Source: Hepsetus odoe (lineage: Eukaryota; Chordata; Actinopteri; Characiformes; Hepsetidae). Taken from it: a stretch of 64,000 nt of DNA. Within the stretch, counting starts at the first letter, position 1. Each line of letters opens with the position of its first letter. Location of the stretch: NCBI GenBank assembly GCA_017165825.1, contig CM029374.1, positions 6,374,243 to 6,438,242 of the forward strand, read 5' to 3'. Shown in pieces: positions 10,901 through 24,532 of this stretch. The notes beneath the pieces are model-generated. The model made no database searches and was not told the DNA's origin. It worked only from the letters and a program-made list of their open reading frames with translations. Both the position numbers and the translations under genes were made by a program.

Positions 10901-13900
10901 CTTTTACTCTTGCTGGTACCCGTCTGTCACAAATCACTCCAGTCACTCTTCTCCTGCCATTCCAACCTGCCTGCACTCTCCTCTTCACCTCCCTTCCACA
11001 CTCTGCGTTACTCTGAACTGTTGATCCCAAGTATTTAAATTCCTTTACCTTTGTCACCTCTACTCTACACCACTCCACTTTCACAAAATTAGAATAATTT
11101 CACTCTGCCTGGACTGAGAGCTTCATACAATAAGAGAGGGCATTTACATTAGCGTTCTCAGCCTACCTATCCACATTAATAGAGTCCAGTTCAAATAATC
11201 CTAGATTTTTTTTCAACATAATCACAATCATCTACTCTTACGAAGAACCATGCAGGAGCTGAAAGTCAAATACCGGTAAGGTACAATAGTGATAATTTTA
11301 TGGATTTTTTTAACAATAAGATTGAAACCATTCCGCAAGAAATCCATAGCCAAATAACATATACACCACGTCTGCCACACCATAGCATAGCACTGAAACA
11401 GTGGTAGTGAAAATAGTAAACAATCTTTTAATGGCATCTGAACACGGGTCGGTATCCTTACTAATCCTCCTCAATCTTAGTGCAGTGTTTGACACCATAG
11501 ATCATAATATCTTACAGATTAGAAAACCTGGTTGGTATAACAGGAACAGCCCTCTCCTACTTTAAATCATACCTGACCAACCGCTATCAATTTGTAAACG
11601 TAAATGATGAAACTTCAGTTCGTACAAAAGTTGGTTATGGAGTCCCGCAAGGCTCTGTCCTGGGTCCCCTACTTTTTATATTATACATGCTCCCTCTGGG
11701 TTCAGTTATCCGGAAACATGGAATCAGCTTCCACTGTTACGCTGATAACACATAATTATATATTTCAGCTAAACCTGAAGATAAACTCAAAATAAAAGAT
11801 TGAGGATTGTATAAGAGAATTAAAAGTTTGGATGTCACTCAATATTCTTAGGTTAAATTCTGAAAAGACAGAAGTTCTTTTGCTAGGTCCTAAAATTGCT
11901 AGAGTCAAATTTCCGGGTTTAATGCTAGATTTCCCTAATTTTACAGTTATCTTAAACCTACTGTCAAAAGAATTGGCGTCAAAATTGACTGATCTTTCTC
12001 TGGATACACACATTGGAAAAATTACTAAAATAGCTTTCTTTCACCTTAGAAACATTGCTAAACTTAGAAGCTCACTCATATGATGCAGAAATATTGATAC
12101 ATGCATTTATCACCTCAAGAATAGATTACTGTAATGACCTGCTGTCAGGATGTTCCAGTAAAAGCCTTCATAATCTCAAGTTAGTCCAGAACGCAGCAGC
12201 TAGAGTCCTTACTAGATCTAGAAAATTTGATCACATTAATCCGATATTATCTAGACTTCACTGGCTTCCTTTGAAATTCCAGCCTGGGATGTTGGTGCTG
12301 CCAGCCCACCACTCTCACGCAATCACTGGGGTTTGTTGATCTGTTGTTCCCTCTGATCTGTCCTTTCTAGTCAGGCTGTAATAGTGTTTGCCAGAGTCAC
12401 TGTACGGCATGAATACTGCACACAGAACTAAGTGAATGGTTTGTACAGTATGAGCTCAAAATAGATCTAATTACCGTCTTTCTTTTTGAGATTCACTGTG
12501 GACAGCGGTATTTCCGGAAAGCAAGACCATCAATCACCGTGAGGGTTTCCTGAACTCCATACGAGCTACTCCACCGAGTTGACGAAACTACTATCATCAG
12601 ATTTCTCTCCTCACCTGAACTCCAGATCAGCTACATCAGACTGGATCATCTGCATGAGCTGCTACCATTAAGATTAGCAAAATCTTCACCCACTTGGGCA
12701 GAGCTCACCGAACTTCCAACTATAGACACTAATGGACTCGTTTTATTGTGACTCATGCTTACTGTAAGTCTTCACTTAATTGATTAATAATGAAATGCAC
12801 TTTCTCTTTCTTTCTTTCCTTCTTTGTTTCTGGTGTCGATCAAAGGAGGATGGGTTCCCCTTTTGAGTCTTGGTTCTTCCCAAGGATTTTTCCTCCTGTT
12901 TAAGGGAGTTTTCCTCTGCCTCTGTCGCCCTTGGCTTACCCAACTGGGGCTTGGACCCGGTTTCTGTAAAGGAGCTTTGTGACAACAACAGTTGTAAAAA
13001 GCACTAAATAAATAAAGTTGACTTGACTTTCCTCTTTTTCATTCACACTCATTTATTCTTCCTTTGACCTACTCACTTTCATTCCTCTCCACTTTAGAGC
13101 ATCTCCACCTCTCCAGGGTCTCCTCAGTCTGCTACCTACTCTCACTACAGATCACAATATCATCAGCAAACATCATTGTCCACGAGGACTCCTGTCTAAC
13201 CTCATCCGTCAGCCTGTCTGTTACCATTGCAAACATCTTTATGGTAGACGTTTAAGGTGAAAAAGTTCATGCGAAGCACCATCTGAACACCCTATGGGTT
13301 GAAAGTGATGCTGCATGTGCTCTCTCACCAAGTATGAGTCGCTAGGTGGGTATTTGGGGCTTCTTCGCTGCAGGGGCTGTAGTGGTGGTCTCTCTCTGAT
13401 GAAGGGGGATTTTTTGAGCGCTCTGCGCAGGATCAGGCCCAATAACAAAGCCAGCAGCAGTAGCCCCAAGAAGGCCATCAGGAGAATAAACCAGAGCTCA
13501 GTGTAGAACCTGTATCCAGCTCCATACAAGCCTGTTTTACCACCTGAAGTGGTTTCCGCAGCATCTGTTAGGGAGAATGAAAATGCTTTGTTTAGACTCT
13601 CAGTTGAGACTTTTAAGAACATTTCACTAAATGATATTTGGCATCTACATAAGCCCTATTTAGCTGATCTTATTCTACATATATGTTTATAAATGTTTAT
13701 TCAGAGAAAAGGTCACTTTTTATAAAGGCTACTTTCATCAGTTTCATGCCAGAAAGCATGACAACAATGAAAGCTTGTCTGAATAAGCCTTTATAAATGT
13801 CTGTGTAGGTTCATTTCAATTGTCATTAAGGGCTTTTGCATGTCATGTAGCCTCTACTTTACCCAACAGTAAAGTGTTACCAGATTCCAGCTTATATATG

Positions 13901-16900
13901 TAACTGGAAATGGAAAACTCCAGGGTCTATATGCAAATTGTTATCGCTTTCACTTCAAATTATTCAACCCTGATTTATTTCTGAACATGAATGCAAGATG
14001 ACCATTTTACTTTTTCCTATTCATTATGTTGTAAATTTAGTTACACGATACAAAAATAGGTACTGGTTGCAAACATTAACTTTATTCCAGTAGAATTTGT
14101 GAAAGAACCTTGTACATGTAAGTTTTCCTAAAAGGAACTTGTGATTTTCTTATGTCTTGCATTTGTAGAACAGCTAAAGGTTTTCTTTACCTTTTTTGAG
14201 AGAGTTCTTTTCCTTTTTCAGAGCACAAAAATACATTTCAATACTAATGTATTACTTACCTGTCACAGTTAGGTTTTGTTTATGTTACGGTAGAGGGTGC
14301 TCTGTTCTGACTGAGCACACCTGGGCTCATCGGGGCACAGGTGTGCTTCACTGGGGCTGGCTATTTAAGCCCCAATGAGTCAGAACAGAGCGTGGCTTAT
14401 TCATGAAGGCTCAGCCTTACAGTTAATGGTGGTTCTTAGTTCCTTGTACCTTGTTTTTGTTACCATGGGTAATAAAGTTATGTTCCTGACCCCTGGCTCA
14501 GCATTGACGTCCATGCCACCGTTACATTACCCAAAAGTAATAAAATAATTCACCATGGTAATGACAGGCAAACATGTCTGGTATGCAAATCAAGCCAGAC
14601 AGAGCTCGACAAAATATTGGGCCTGATTTTTCATGATTAGTTTCAGGCAGACTGGAGTTTTTGTTTGAGTTAATTTTTATGAAGTAGATCTTACTCTTGC
14701 ATTCTTCTTTGTTCTCCCAATAACTCTGAGATAACTCCCGCACCAAGAGCCTTAACTAACACCCCACACTAACATCGAGAGCCCACACTGTAACTCTGCA
14801 CTGAGAGTCAAGAGAGATAAGAGCACATACCTACACCCGTGGCTGTGTTGTACTTTATAACAGGGGAACTGGCACTGCCACTGTCTGTACTGCAGGTCAC
14901 CTGAAAGGCAAAAGCTAGGGAGAGACAGAGGGACGTGAGTGAAGAAGGGAAGAGAGAGAAAGTATCATGACAGAGAAGAAGGGGTGGAGGGTGAAAGAGT
15001 GACCAGATTGGAGGGAGGGATGGAAGGAAGAATGAAAGAGATCAAGGCAGAGAACGAATGGGATGAGAAAAAAGGAAAGTGAAAGAGAGAGGAAGAGAGT
15101 GAGAGATACAGCCAGAAAGAAGAGGAGAAAGAGGTCGTAAAGGCAGAGAGTGAGGGGTGGGAGAGAGGGAGTGAGCGGGGAGGGATAAGGAGGATGAGAA
15201 CAAGAGAGATACAGCATGAGACAGTGCATGTGAAATAGGAGGTACCACAGAAGAGAACAGATGATATGAAAAGAGGTTAAAAGAAAAGGAATGGTAAAAA
15301 AGATGACGAGAGCACAGAGAGAGGTTTAATAATGATTCGGTACACTGAAAAAGATCAGAAATCCGTTAGCATTTCCTGAAGCCAAAGCAGGCTAGTTGTA
15401 CTTTTATCAGAGGTGCGGGGGATGTAGACAAAGCTGTGGAAGCCGCTGTAGAGGCGCAGGGCGCTCTCAGTCAGGGAGTAGTCCCTCAGTGGTCCATTCA
15501 GAAAGAATGACTGACTCCAGTCCACATACACTGTGGTCAAGTTACTGTGCACCACAAATGGCTGCTTATACTGCGGGGCTGCAACACAAAGCACACAAAC
15601 ATGAAGCACATACATTATTTGGAATAATCTTTCATTCTTTATAAAGTCATCGCCCACTATAGGTATATTTACAATTAAAAAAACCTTTTTGTTTTCTCAT
15701 GCATCCTAGTGATCTTCAAGACCCTTATATCTTGCCACCAGTTGCTCCTTCACTGCTTTCTTAAAGTTAGTTTTCTGTTTTGTTCATGTACATTTGCAGC
15801 ATTTAGCAGATGCTCTTATCCAGAGCAATTTCCATGTCCTAATTACAGGGACAGTCCAATCTGGAGCAATTCAGGGTTAAGGGTCTCGCTCAGGGACCCA
15901 GTGGTGGTAGTGCTAGAGGCTAGAGATTCGACCCTGGGACCTGTTGAGCCATAGACCCATAGGCAAGTACACTACCACTAGACCACCACCAGCCTGTTCA
16001 TTTTATTTGCTATTTCATTTACTAGTAATTTTGGCATTTCATTTTATTTTATTTATTCATTTTATGTGTGACTGATGCTTGTTGTCTTTTACATCTTTTT
16101 CTTCTTCTTTCAGCTGATCGCATTTAGGAGTCACCACAGTGGATCATCTGTTTCCATGTCTTACGATCATCAGGATCTTCCTCTTTCACACAGACCACTT
16201 GCATGTCCTCTATCACCACATCCATAAACATCCTCTTTGGCCTTTCTCTTTTTTTCTCTCCAGGCAGATCCATCCTCTGCATCTTTCTCCCAATATAATC
16301 CCCGTCACTCCTCTGGACATGTCCAAACCAACGTAACCTTGTTTCTCTAACTTTGTCTCTAAAATGTCCAATCTGAGCTGTCCCTCTAATATACTCATTT
16401 TTAATCATGTCCATCTTTGTCACACCCTTTGAAAATCTCAGCATCTTTAACTCTGACACCTCCAGCTCTGCTGCCTTTTTTCATTAGTGTCACATAGCTG
16501 GTTTTTCACATGTGCTTTAGAAATAAAGATGAGCTGATTTAACTTTTGCTCTTTTGAATGTAGAGATCCATGTAAAACGGAATAGCTTTAAGATACATCT
16601 GCTGTAAAAAGACAGTCTATGGCTGGTGTTTGGTTTGCTTCTTTATTTTCAAAGAGGAGTTAGGAAAGTAATGTAGTAACCAGTGAAAAAAGCTCATATC
16701 CATGTTATTAATCTGTTAATAGTGAGCGAGAGCGAGATTTGTCTTACGTTCTTTCAGGGTAATAATGGAGACCCAGTCAGATGCTGTGCTGCCCATGTTG
16801 TTATAGGAAACCACACACAACTCATAGCTGGCATAAGGGAACAGGGCAGTGATGTTGAGGCTCTTTCCCTTCCCAAAGAACCTGGTCTCAACTGACCCCA

Positions 16901-17730
16901 CAGAACAAGGCACTGGGATGGGCTGCAGAGGCTGGGGGCATGCGCTCCGCAACAAAAGCTCACAGCTGTAACAAATGGGAAAATTGTCCATGAAATTATC
17001 ATCAACAGGTGTTTTTTTATTTTTATAAGAAAAATGACCAAGAACCAATTTCCAAGTTTAGCAATTTCCCCATGAACAGAGAATTTTACATCGAAGCACT
17101 TCCTCTGACTTGTTTACACCTTAACAATTTAAACTGAAGTTAAAAGTGACTATTTATCATATTAAAACCTGGCACTGCACACAGTGAAACACCACAAAAT
17201 GCATCCTCTGCTTTTCACCCATACACACATGTACAGCAGGGGACAGCTATATCCAGCACCAGCGGAGCAGTGATGGTGATGCTACATTGCTTAGGGCAAT
17301 AATAAGGCAACCTACTGATCTGGGATTCGGGCCCACAACCTTTTGCTCCATGGGATCTAGTGCACTAGGTTAATGCTTCCCCACCAAAAGATGTAAGACT
17401 TTAACAGCAAATATGGTAAGTATTAAGCAGATTTTTGAGAGAAGCTACAATAATCTGTGTTCAATACCTCTCAATGATGCCGTTCGGCTGCAGGGGCTCA
17501 TCCCACTCTACCAGAGCCCAACGTGAGGTGAGGGTGACAGGTCGAGGAGTGGGCTGCTGGGCTGGAGCTGAGGCCTGAGTGCGCAGCTCACTCAGAGGGC
17601 CTCGACTGCAGCAAAGGAAACAAGTGCAGGCCTCAACTCCGACAGCGTACACAGTGAAAGGCATGAGGCCATGTAGGGTCTGCTGATGGGACGTCCCCTC
17701 TGATAACTACATGGAGTAGAAGGTAGACTT

Positions 17731-17796
<66 letters not shown>

Positions 17797-20700
17797 GTGC
17801 AAAAGTTTTAGGCAGGTGTGGAAAAGATTCTGTAAACAAAGAACGCTTTCAGAAATATAAATAATGATTGTTTATTTTTATCAATTTACAAAATGCAAGG
17901 TGAGCGAATGAAAGAAAAATCTAAATCAAATTAATATTTGGTGTTACTACCTTTTGCCTTCAAACCAGCACCAATTCTTATGGCCCCCACAGAGCCCTGA
18001 TCTCAACATCATCGAGAAGATCTGTGATTGTTCCCCAAGATGTTTGGAACAACCTACCAGCAGAGTTCCTTCAAAAACTGTGTGCAAGTGTACCTAGAAG
18101 AATTGATGCTGTTTTGAAGGCAAAGGGTGGTCACACCAAATATTGATTTGATTTAGATTTCTCTTTTCGTAAAGCATTCTTTGTTTACAGCATTTTTTCC
18201 CACACCTGCCTAAAACCTTTGCACAGTACTGTATATATATATATATATACAGTAGAAGAACCCAGCTGTGAATGCATCCATCCATCATCTTAACCATTAT
18301 CTAAACTAGAGTCATGGGGTTGACAGGAGCCTAAAGAGTTTGTCCTCATTATGTATGTACAGTACTGTCCAGAGGTATGGCAGCATTTCTTCATTTTTTG
18401 CCTGAAATAAAAGGCAAAGTGAATGCACAATAAATGTGTGTGTATTTTTCTGTTAAATGTGTTTTCAACTTTTATTCATTACATGGAAAATGAAAAACAT
18501 ATTGAATGGCTGATTAAATGTACAATAGACATATATAAAAAAAGTGGATTCTGAAACTCTGATTCAGAAAGAAAGTCCTACAGAATGCTGATTTGCTGTA
18601 TTCTCATTGATAAATAACCCTGCAAAATATCACAACAGACAAAACACTATTAAATGACAAAAACATGTATTAAGAGAAGACTGTGAAAATGTAAGGTGAA
18701 GTGTGTGGTGTGTACCAAGAGGTGGGTGTCCTTTTTCTGAGCAAACACTCTGTAGAGGCTGACGATGCCATTGGGCTTGGAAGGGGGGGTGATGTCCACT
18801 ACAGCAGATGTGGCATGAATACGCAGGAATTTTGGGGGACTCACACCTTCAGGGGGAGCCGGACCAGTCCGACCCAAAGCCCAGGGGCTACCTGCACGAC
18901 CTGCAGAGTTCACAGCCCACACCTGAAATCACAGACATTCCCATTCACATGATACCATTAAAATTGTGTTGATGATGATAAAATGTTTGATTGGCACACT
19001 CCATAACTGCTATGACAACTGCTAAACCAGGCTCAGATATAACTTTTTCATTTTATTCCACAGGGTTTTTCCACTGAGCCATTTCTGCTTGGCTCCAAGT
19101 GAACTGCAGTTGGTTAAATAGCTTATTGGAAAGCTCTGCAATGTCATTATCAAAGCAATGTGCCCTTCAAGAGACATGTGGTGATTGATAAAGAACCATT
19201 CTGCCAACTTCCTATGAAGTGATAAACCACAGTCCTTCCCTCCAATTACAGCTAAACATTTCATTCCATATGGTTTAGAATCATGTAGCATTAATTTGGT
19301 CTGTTGCCTTAAACCCGCTACCATCATCTTGGTCCTCAAATGATAAATTACAGGACTAACGAATGCCACTCCATGAATGAAGTCATGAAACTCTATTAAC
19401 GCATCTATTAATCTATTAACTTGGTTCTTATGATGCTCACATGATTCCATGAAGTTTCCATAGAAAGCATAGGTCTGTTTGAAGGGCTGATCAGCCTGTC
19501 CCTACACTCCATGCTGTAGAACCCTGACTGTTCAGGGACCTGTTCGAGGTTTTTGAGCTTTTAACGCCATTACGTCACAGCTTCTATATCTGATCCTATC
19601 TGCCAAAAGACAGGCTTTCATGACACACAGGAGGTAGCAGGTGCAAATAAATCTGCCAGACCCTGAGTACTGTAATAACACAAAATTGTATGCTCTCACA
19701 CCTCTTCACACTTTACACCGGAGCCTACATCTCAAAGGAATCTGTGAACATTTGCGATTTCCTCATTATAGAAGATAAGTAGGTGCAGCCACTTCCAGCT
19801 GATGCTGAATGCCCCAGTTTGAGACTAAGGTGGATTTCAAACACACCCCTTCAACATCAACGGCTTGGTGGTTTGGTCAAGTTGCTCAAGTTCCTTTGAA
19901 CTGGCTTTGCAGGGAGCAGAAATGCGAAACACAGTATTCATAGCTAAGAGCATGTCTTCACAGCGGAGCATGTATGGAAGCTGAAGAAATTCAGCCTGCC
20001 CCAGGCCCACTTCTGCACAGCAATCATTGAGTCCATTTGTAGCCACCTGGTTTAGATCCTCCACCACACAACAATGAGCCAAACTTACATTATTTGGACA
20101 GCAGAGGGAATCATCAGATGTAATCTGCCAGTGCTCTGGGGCAAATACAACATAAGTGTGTTGGCAAGATTAGCTGACCTCCCTCATCTTGGACATCACC
20201 TCTTCCATCTGGTGGAAGAGGCTCACCAAACTTTAAACTAGATATAACAGTGTATTCCTTGGAGCTGAGCTTTATTTCAACCACAATAAACACCTTGTAC
20301 TGTAAACTGAACCTTGCGAAGATGATCAACTACAAGCACTTAATTTTCTGTTCTGTAATGAGTATTTAATATATTTTGTACAAATCTCCATGCCACTCTG
20401 TAATACAAATAAAAAACTGATAGTAAATTCATTTTTATCCTTTATTTCACATTTCTGAAACTGTACTCTTGTTACTTTTCACTTTTCATTTTGCTCTTAG
20501 ATTTCCTAAGACATTGTTGTCAGGGCGTGGCCTACTCCAAACTGAGCTACACTGGATTAGGACCCAAGACCCAAAGACCCAAGAGTGCCCAGAGGCTGCC
20601 AAACTAAAAAAACAAACAAAAACAAGCAAACAAAAAAAACAAACAAACAAAAAAACACACAAAGCTTGGAAAGTCTTTAACCGGGGTAGAGAATACAAAG

Positions 20701-23700
20701 CTCTCAGAGCCTTAAAATGGGTAGAAAAAAAGTCTTATTCTCTAAACAGGTGGGAAGTAAAAGCAGGCAGGAGAGACTGACTTCCGGGCTGTAGTAGAAA
20801 AAAACTCAAATAAGTCTCTCAACATAAAAGAAAATGGGACTTTAACCACACATGTATAGGCGTGCTTGTGTGAATCCTTTTTTCCCCTCCTTTTCTGAGA
20901 AGTAAAACTCGAGATGTAAACTTGGGAAAGTTCTCAAGGGTTCAATTCTGATGGCAAAACAAAGAGAGACCGCAGAGTTAACCGAAGGTCCTTTTATCAT
21001 ATGTATATGTATATTACATTATATATGTAATCCCTCACCATTTTCCCTCCTATGTTTGGTTCCTTGTTCTGATTTTGGGTTAGTATACTATTACAGCATT
21101 TTTCAACCTAATTTCTGACTTTCACCCCATTCTTGGGCAAAGGCAGCTGGACCTGCATATAATAACTGTTTCGTCTTTGTGTATATGTACTACACTCTCG
21201 GAGAAGCCTTGCACAACATTTGCCACTTCTAATCTTCTAACCTACATGTTTCTCTGTTGGGTGCTTTGCATAGCATTACTTTACTTCTGCATTGCAAGAT
21301 TTTCCAGGTTGTTTTTGTTGTTTCTGTACATGCCTTAAAGTTTAAAGTTCCCCCTTAGTCTCTAGTGTAGCTTTACCTCTCTTAGCTGCTTTGTACGTAC
21401 TTTCTATTACATTTTTTTTTTTTCTGACATTGTGCTTTGTCTTTGCTATTTGTAGTATCAAAATGCCTTGCTGTTTGCCATTTCTAGTATCTACAGGATG
21501 TAGTTTTAAGTATTCATATCTGCATTACATAACAGAGAAACCCCGTCAGGCAATATGTAGTGAGAAAATCTAATGAAGGCTTTACAGGTTTTCAAAAAAA
21601 TTAAGCAAATGGTAGTGCATTGTGCACTACCCTTGTGCCTGAGAGGGTTTCCTCTCATAGTCCTAAGGCATGCAGGTGGACTAGAAATGCTTAATTACCC
21701 CAATTAGTGACTTTGTGCATGGGTTAGGATAGGTTCATATAATAGATGAATGGAAGGAAATAAAACCTTATTTGATTGGAATTGGAACCTTAAGCCCAAA
21801 AGCAACAAAGTAAAACAGCAATTCTCTTTCCATGAAGTTTGCGGGAAGAATTAATGAAAGTGTTCCACAAAATATGTTTCCCAAGCTTTTCTCTGCTGAC
21901 CTACCCACTGGCTTTTCGTTACAGATGCTGCTCCTGTATCCAGTTTAATGCACTAGTGTTTCTATGGTGGCCCAGTCCTGTTTAAACTTAAAATACAACT
22001 TCAGGTAAGTGGAGTTCATTATCTACAAGTCTTTGCATCTTGGCATTGTCGCTCACACAGGCTTGGCAAGACAGTTCAGAGACTCCTTCTTCTAAAGAGG
22101 AGTCACCTTCTCTTGGTGGGCCCTTTTCCTCAAGAAGGAAAGCAGCTTCCTTTCCTTCTAGCAATCTGAGGCTCTTTCTAATCCCCAGCTTCAGTAAGAG
22201 CCTACAACTGCCAGTATCCATTACAAAGGCACTTGTAAAGAAATCTACATGGAAATTACATTTCACCTTCATCAAGGAGCATGTGAACATGCGGCTAGGT
22301 GAAGTAATTTTATTTAGCCGATGAGCTGTTGGTATAATTAGAGAGGAGAAACACCAAAAGGTCGTCCAGGGTCGCCATTTGCATGGGTAAGTAATTTGTA
22401 GATTGTCAGTTGGAATCGAGGTGGCAGATGGATGTTCCAGTGGATAGGGTTAAATTAGCCTCAATAATAGGCAATTAGACCGTGATCAATCAGAATGATA
22501 GATCTAAGTGGCAATATGTGTGGACTGCACACCACATAGCCTGATTGCGTATTCCTGTCCAGACTCATTCAGCTGCTGAAGAATGACGACGAGAAGGCCT
22601 GATGTGCTTGAGAAGTGTAGAAGTACGTTGTAGTGATGGAGGGTGAGGTGGATCACTAAAAGAGCATCTTGTCACCCCAAAACAGAGAAAAGGTCAACAT
22701 GGCAGGACAAAGATAGAGCAAGAGAGAATATTGTCATCCACTCAGACATGAGATAGGGCTTCAAAACCTGTCTGCAGTAAAAGGAAAATTCTCATATGTA
22801 CAGCCATGGAAAAAAGTTTGGACACCTCTGATCAGAAAACGTATAGAAAACATAATTTTTATTAAAAAAGGCCATATTGAAGTTCTTATGAAGGATGAAA
22901 ACTTCGACTTAATTAAGAACAGGAAACTCTGTAAGGTAATGTAGACTGAGACTAGGACATTCCTGTGTCCTTGTAATGCAGAACAGACCTTTTTATTGCT
23001 GTGCCATCACTTGCATACTGAGCTGTTAGTACAGTAATTAGGGGGAAAATAAAAATATGTCATGTGTGAGCTCTAATGGATCTGGGTTTAAGCAGTGAGG
23101 GAAGAGTCTGCCCAGCGACAGGTTCTAAGAGAGTTTCACCCCGCCCCACTCATCAACATTGAGCCAAAAGCGAGCACTTCCAATAGGAGCGCTAATTAAC
23201 GTTCGGCATAAAAGTGTCAATAAAATATGTAGCTGCTGCAAATGGAGCAGGTTTGGTGTTGCTAAGCAAGCCCAGCGACCTGAAACAAGGCAAAGCCCCA
23301 GCGAAATGAAACAAGGCAAGAAGGAGTGTGTTATGACATATGGACGAAGACATCAATCACAGTAACAACTACGACTCTGAGAGATCTCCTTAAACTTGAA
23401 AAATGGACTGAGATTGAAGGGATTAAATCAGCCACCTAATCCACTAAAATTACAATCAGGTTGGCGTAAAAGTGTGCAGGTTAAAACTCTGAGACTCTCC
23501 CCTCGGACGCAGACCCACACATCCGGTGCAGTTACCGTGCTCTCCAGGGAGAGCAAATAGACGTTAAAAGGTCTTTACGATGCTTGTACGTTTGTGAGGC
23601 CGGCGTGGCAAATTCAGTGGCTTCGATCGTAATTAGCAGTGTGCTGCCAGGTCTGAGATTAATGGCCCTGTCACCTGTCCGTCGTCGCTCGGCCCCGCCC

Positions 23701-24457
23701 GCCGGCTGTCATAAATTACCACTCATAAATAAGACAGAACAATCAGGCAGAGTCTATCAATTTAGCTCACGGCCGGCCCACACTTCTCACGTCTGACAAC
23801 AATGCTAATGTTATTTTGCTCTAAAGGCTAGCCTGTCAATTAAGAAAGGTCTTGTAAGGGACAGCAGCCGGCGCTATGAATATGGGAGTTAGATTAAACA
23901 TCTGTCATTGGAAAGTGAAGGCAGGTAGTGCAGCTGAAATTGACCTGGGGGCACAACGGCTATCACAGCGCAAATATCAGGCTCAGGTCTGATCAGTACA
24001 ATGTAGAAAGGATTTGGAGGCACAAAAAAAAGGCAGGGGTCTCCAAATCAGTCACCTGGGGCCATTACCCAGGGGGTCTAATCCAAGGGGGGCTGGTTAA
24101 AAAAATGTGCCAGTGTTATTATGATTAAATTTAACTAACAGACCTGTATTTAAGTATATTTTGAATCCTAAAACTAAAACTATATAAAGTCTTTGGTTTT
24201 TGGTTTTACCAACTTTTTGGTTGATAACTTTGGTAATAATTTGGCTGAAGAAGAATTAAAGTCACCGGTTTGAATGTTCACCCATTTAAAATTGGCTCAT
24301 ACCTTTCATTAAAACAATTGCAGCATCTAAATATAGAGAATATGAACATGAATATGACTGAATATGAATGAGCCCTGTTTTCATTTTAAAGCGGTGAACT
24401 GAGAACATGAAAGAAAGAAAAAAATAGATAGATAGATAGATAGATAGACAAATAGAC

Positions 24458-24532
<75 letters not shown>

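Larger units (their letters stand above)
8761..13328 (-). other. USH2A intron with nested LINEs
   Basis: A 4.6-kb intron. It holds a Tc1 fragment (8836-9290), T and GA simple repeats, and an RTE-type LINE interrupted by an L2 element (10700-13255). The stretch 9300-10670 shows no identified element apart from a T run (9519-9537) and a GA array (10141-10162). Confidence 0.85.
15579..16747 (-). other. USH2A intron with SINE and LINE fragments
   Basis: A 1.17-kb intron containing a SINE-B copy (15790-15993) and an RTE-type LINE tail (16085-16485). The rest is AT-rich and unassigned. Confidence 0.85.
17707..18715 (-). other. USH2A intron with MITE
   Basis: A 1.0-kb intron, largely a TA microsatellite and a Tc1-derived MITE (17735-18250). 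A further Tc1-like terminus (TACAGTACTGTCCAGAGGTA) stands alone at about 18358. The rest is AT-rich. Confidence 0.85.

Noticed and set aside
14831..14900. Inner acceptor TTTCAG for the 84-nt exon
   Set aside because: Using it gives phase 0 and drops TFAFQ, breaking the frame with the upstream exon that ends in phase 1.
14915..15248. Ser/Leu-rich ORFs in the GA/CT tract
   Set aside because: They are low-complexity translations of the pyrimidine-rich strand, without start context or homology.
17461..17699. Acceptor at ATCAG (17702-17700) for the exon at 17468-17706
   Set aside because: It would need a phase 1 upstream exon, while the upstream exon ends in phase 0. The TGTAG acceptor at 17710-17707 restores LLLSEGTS in frame.
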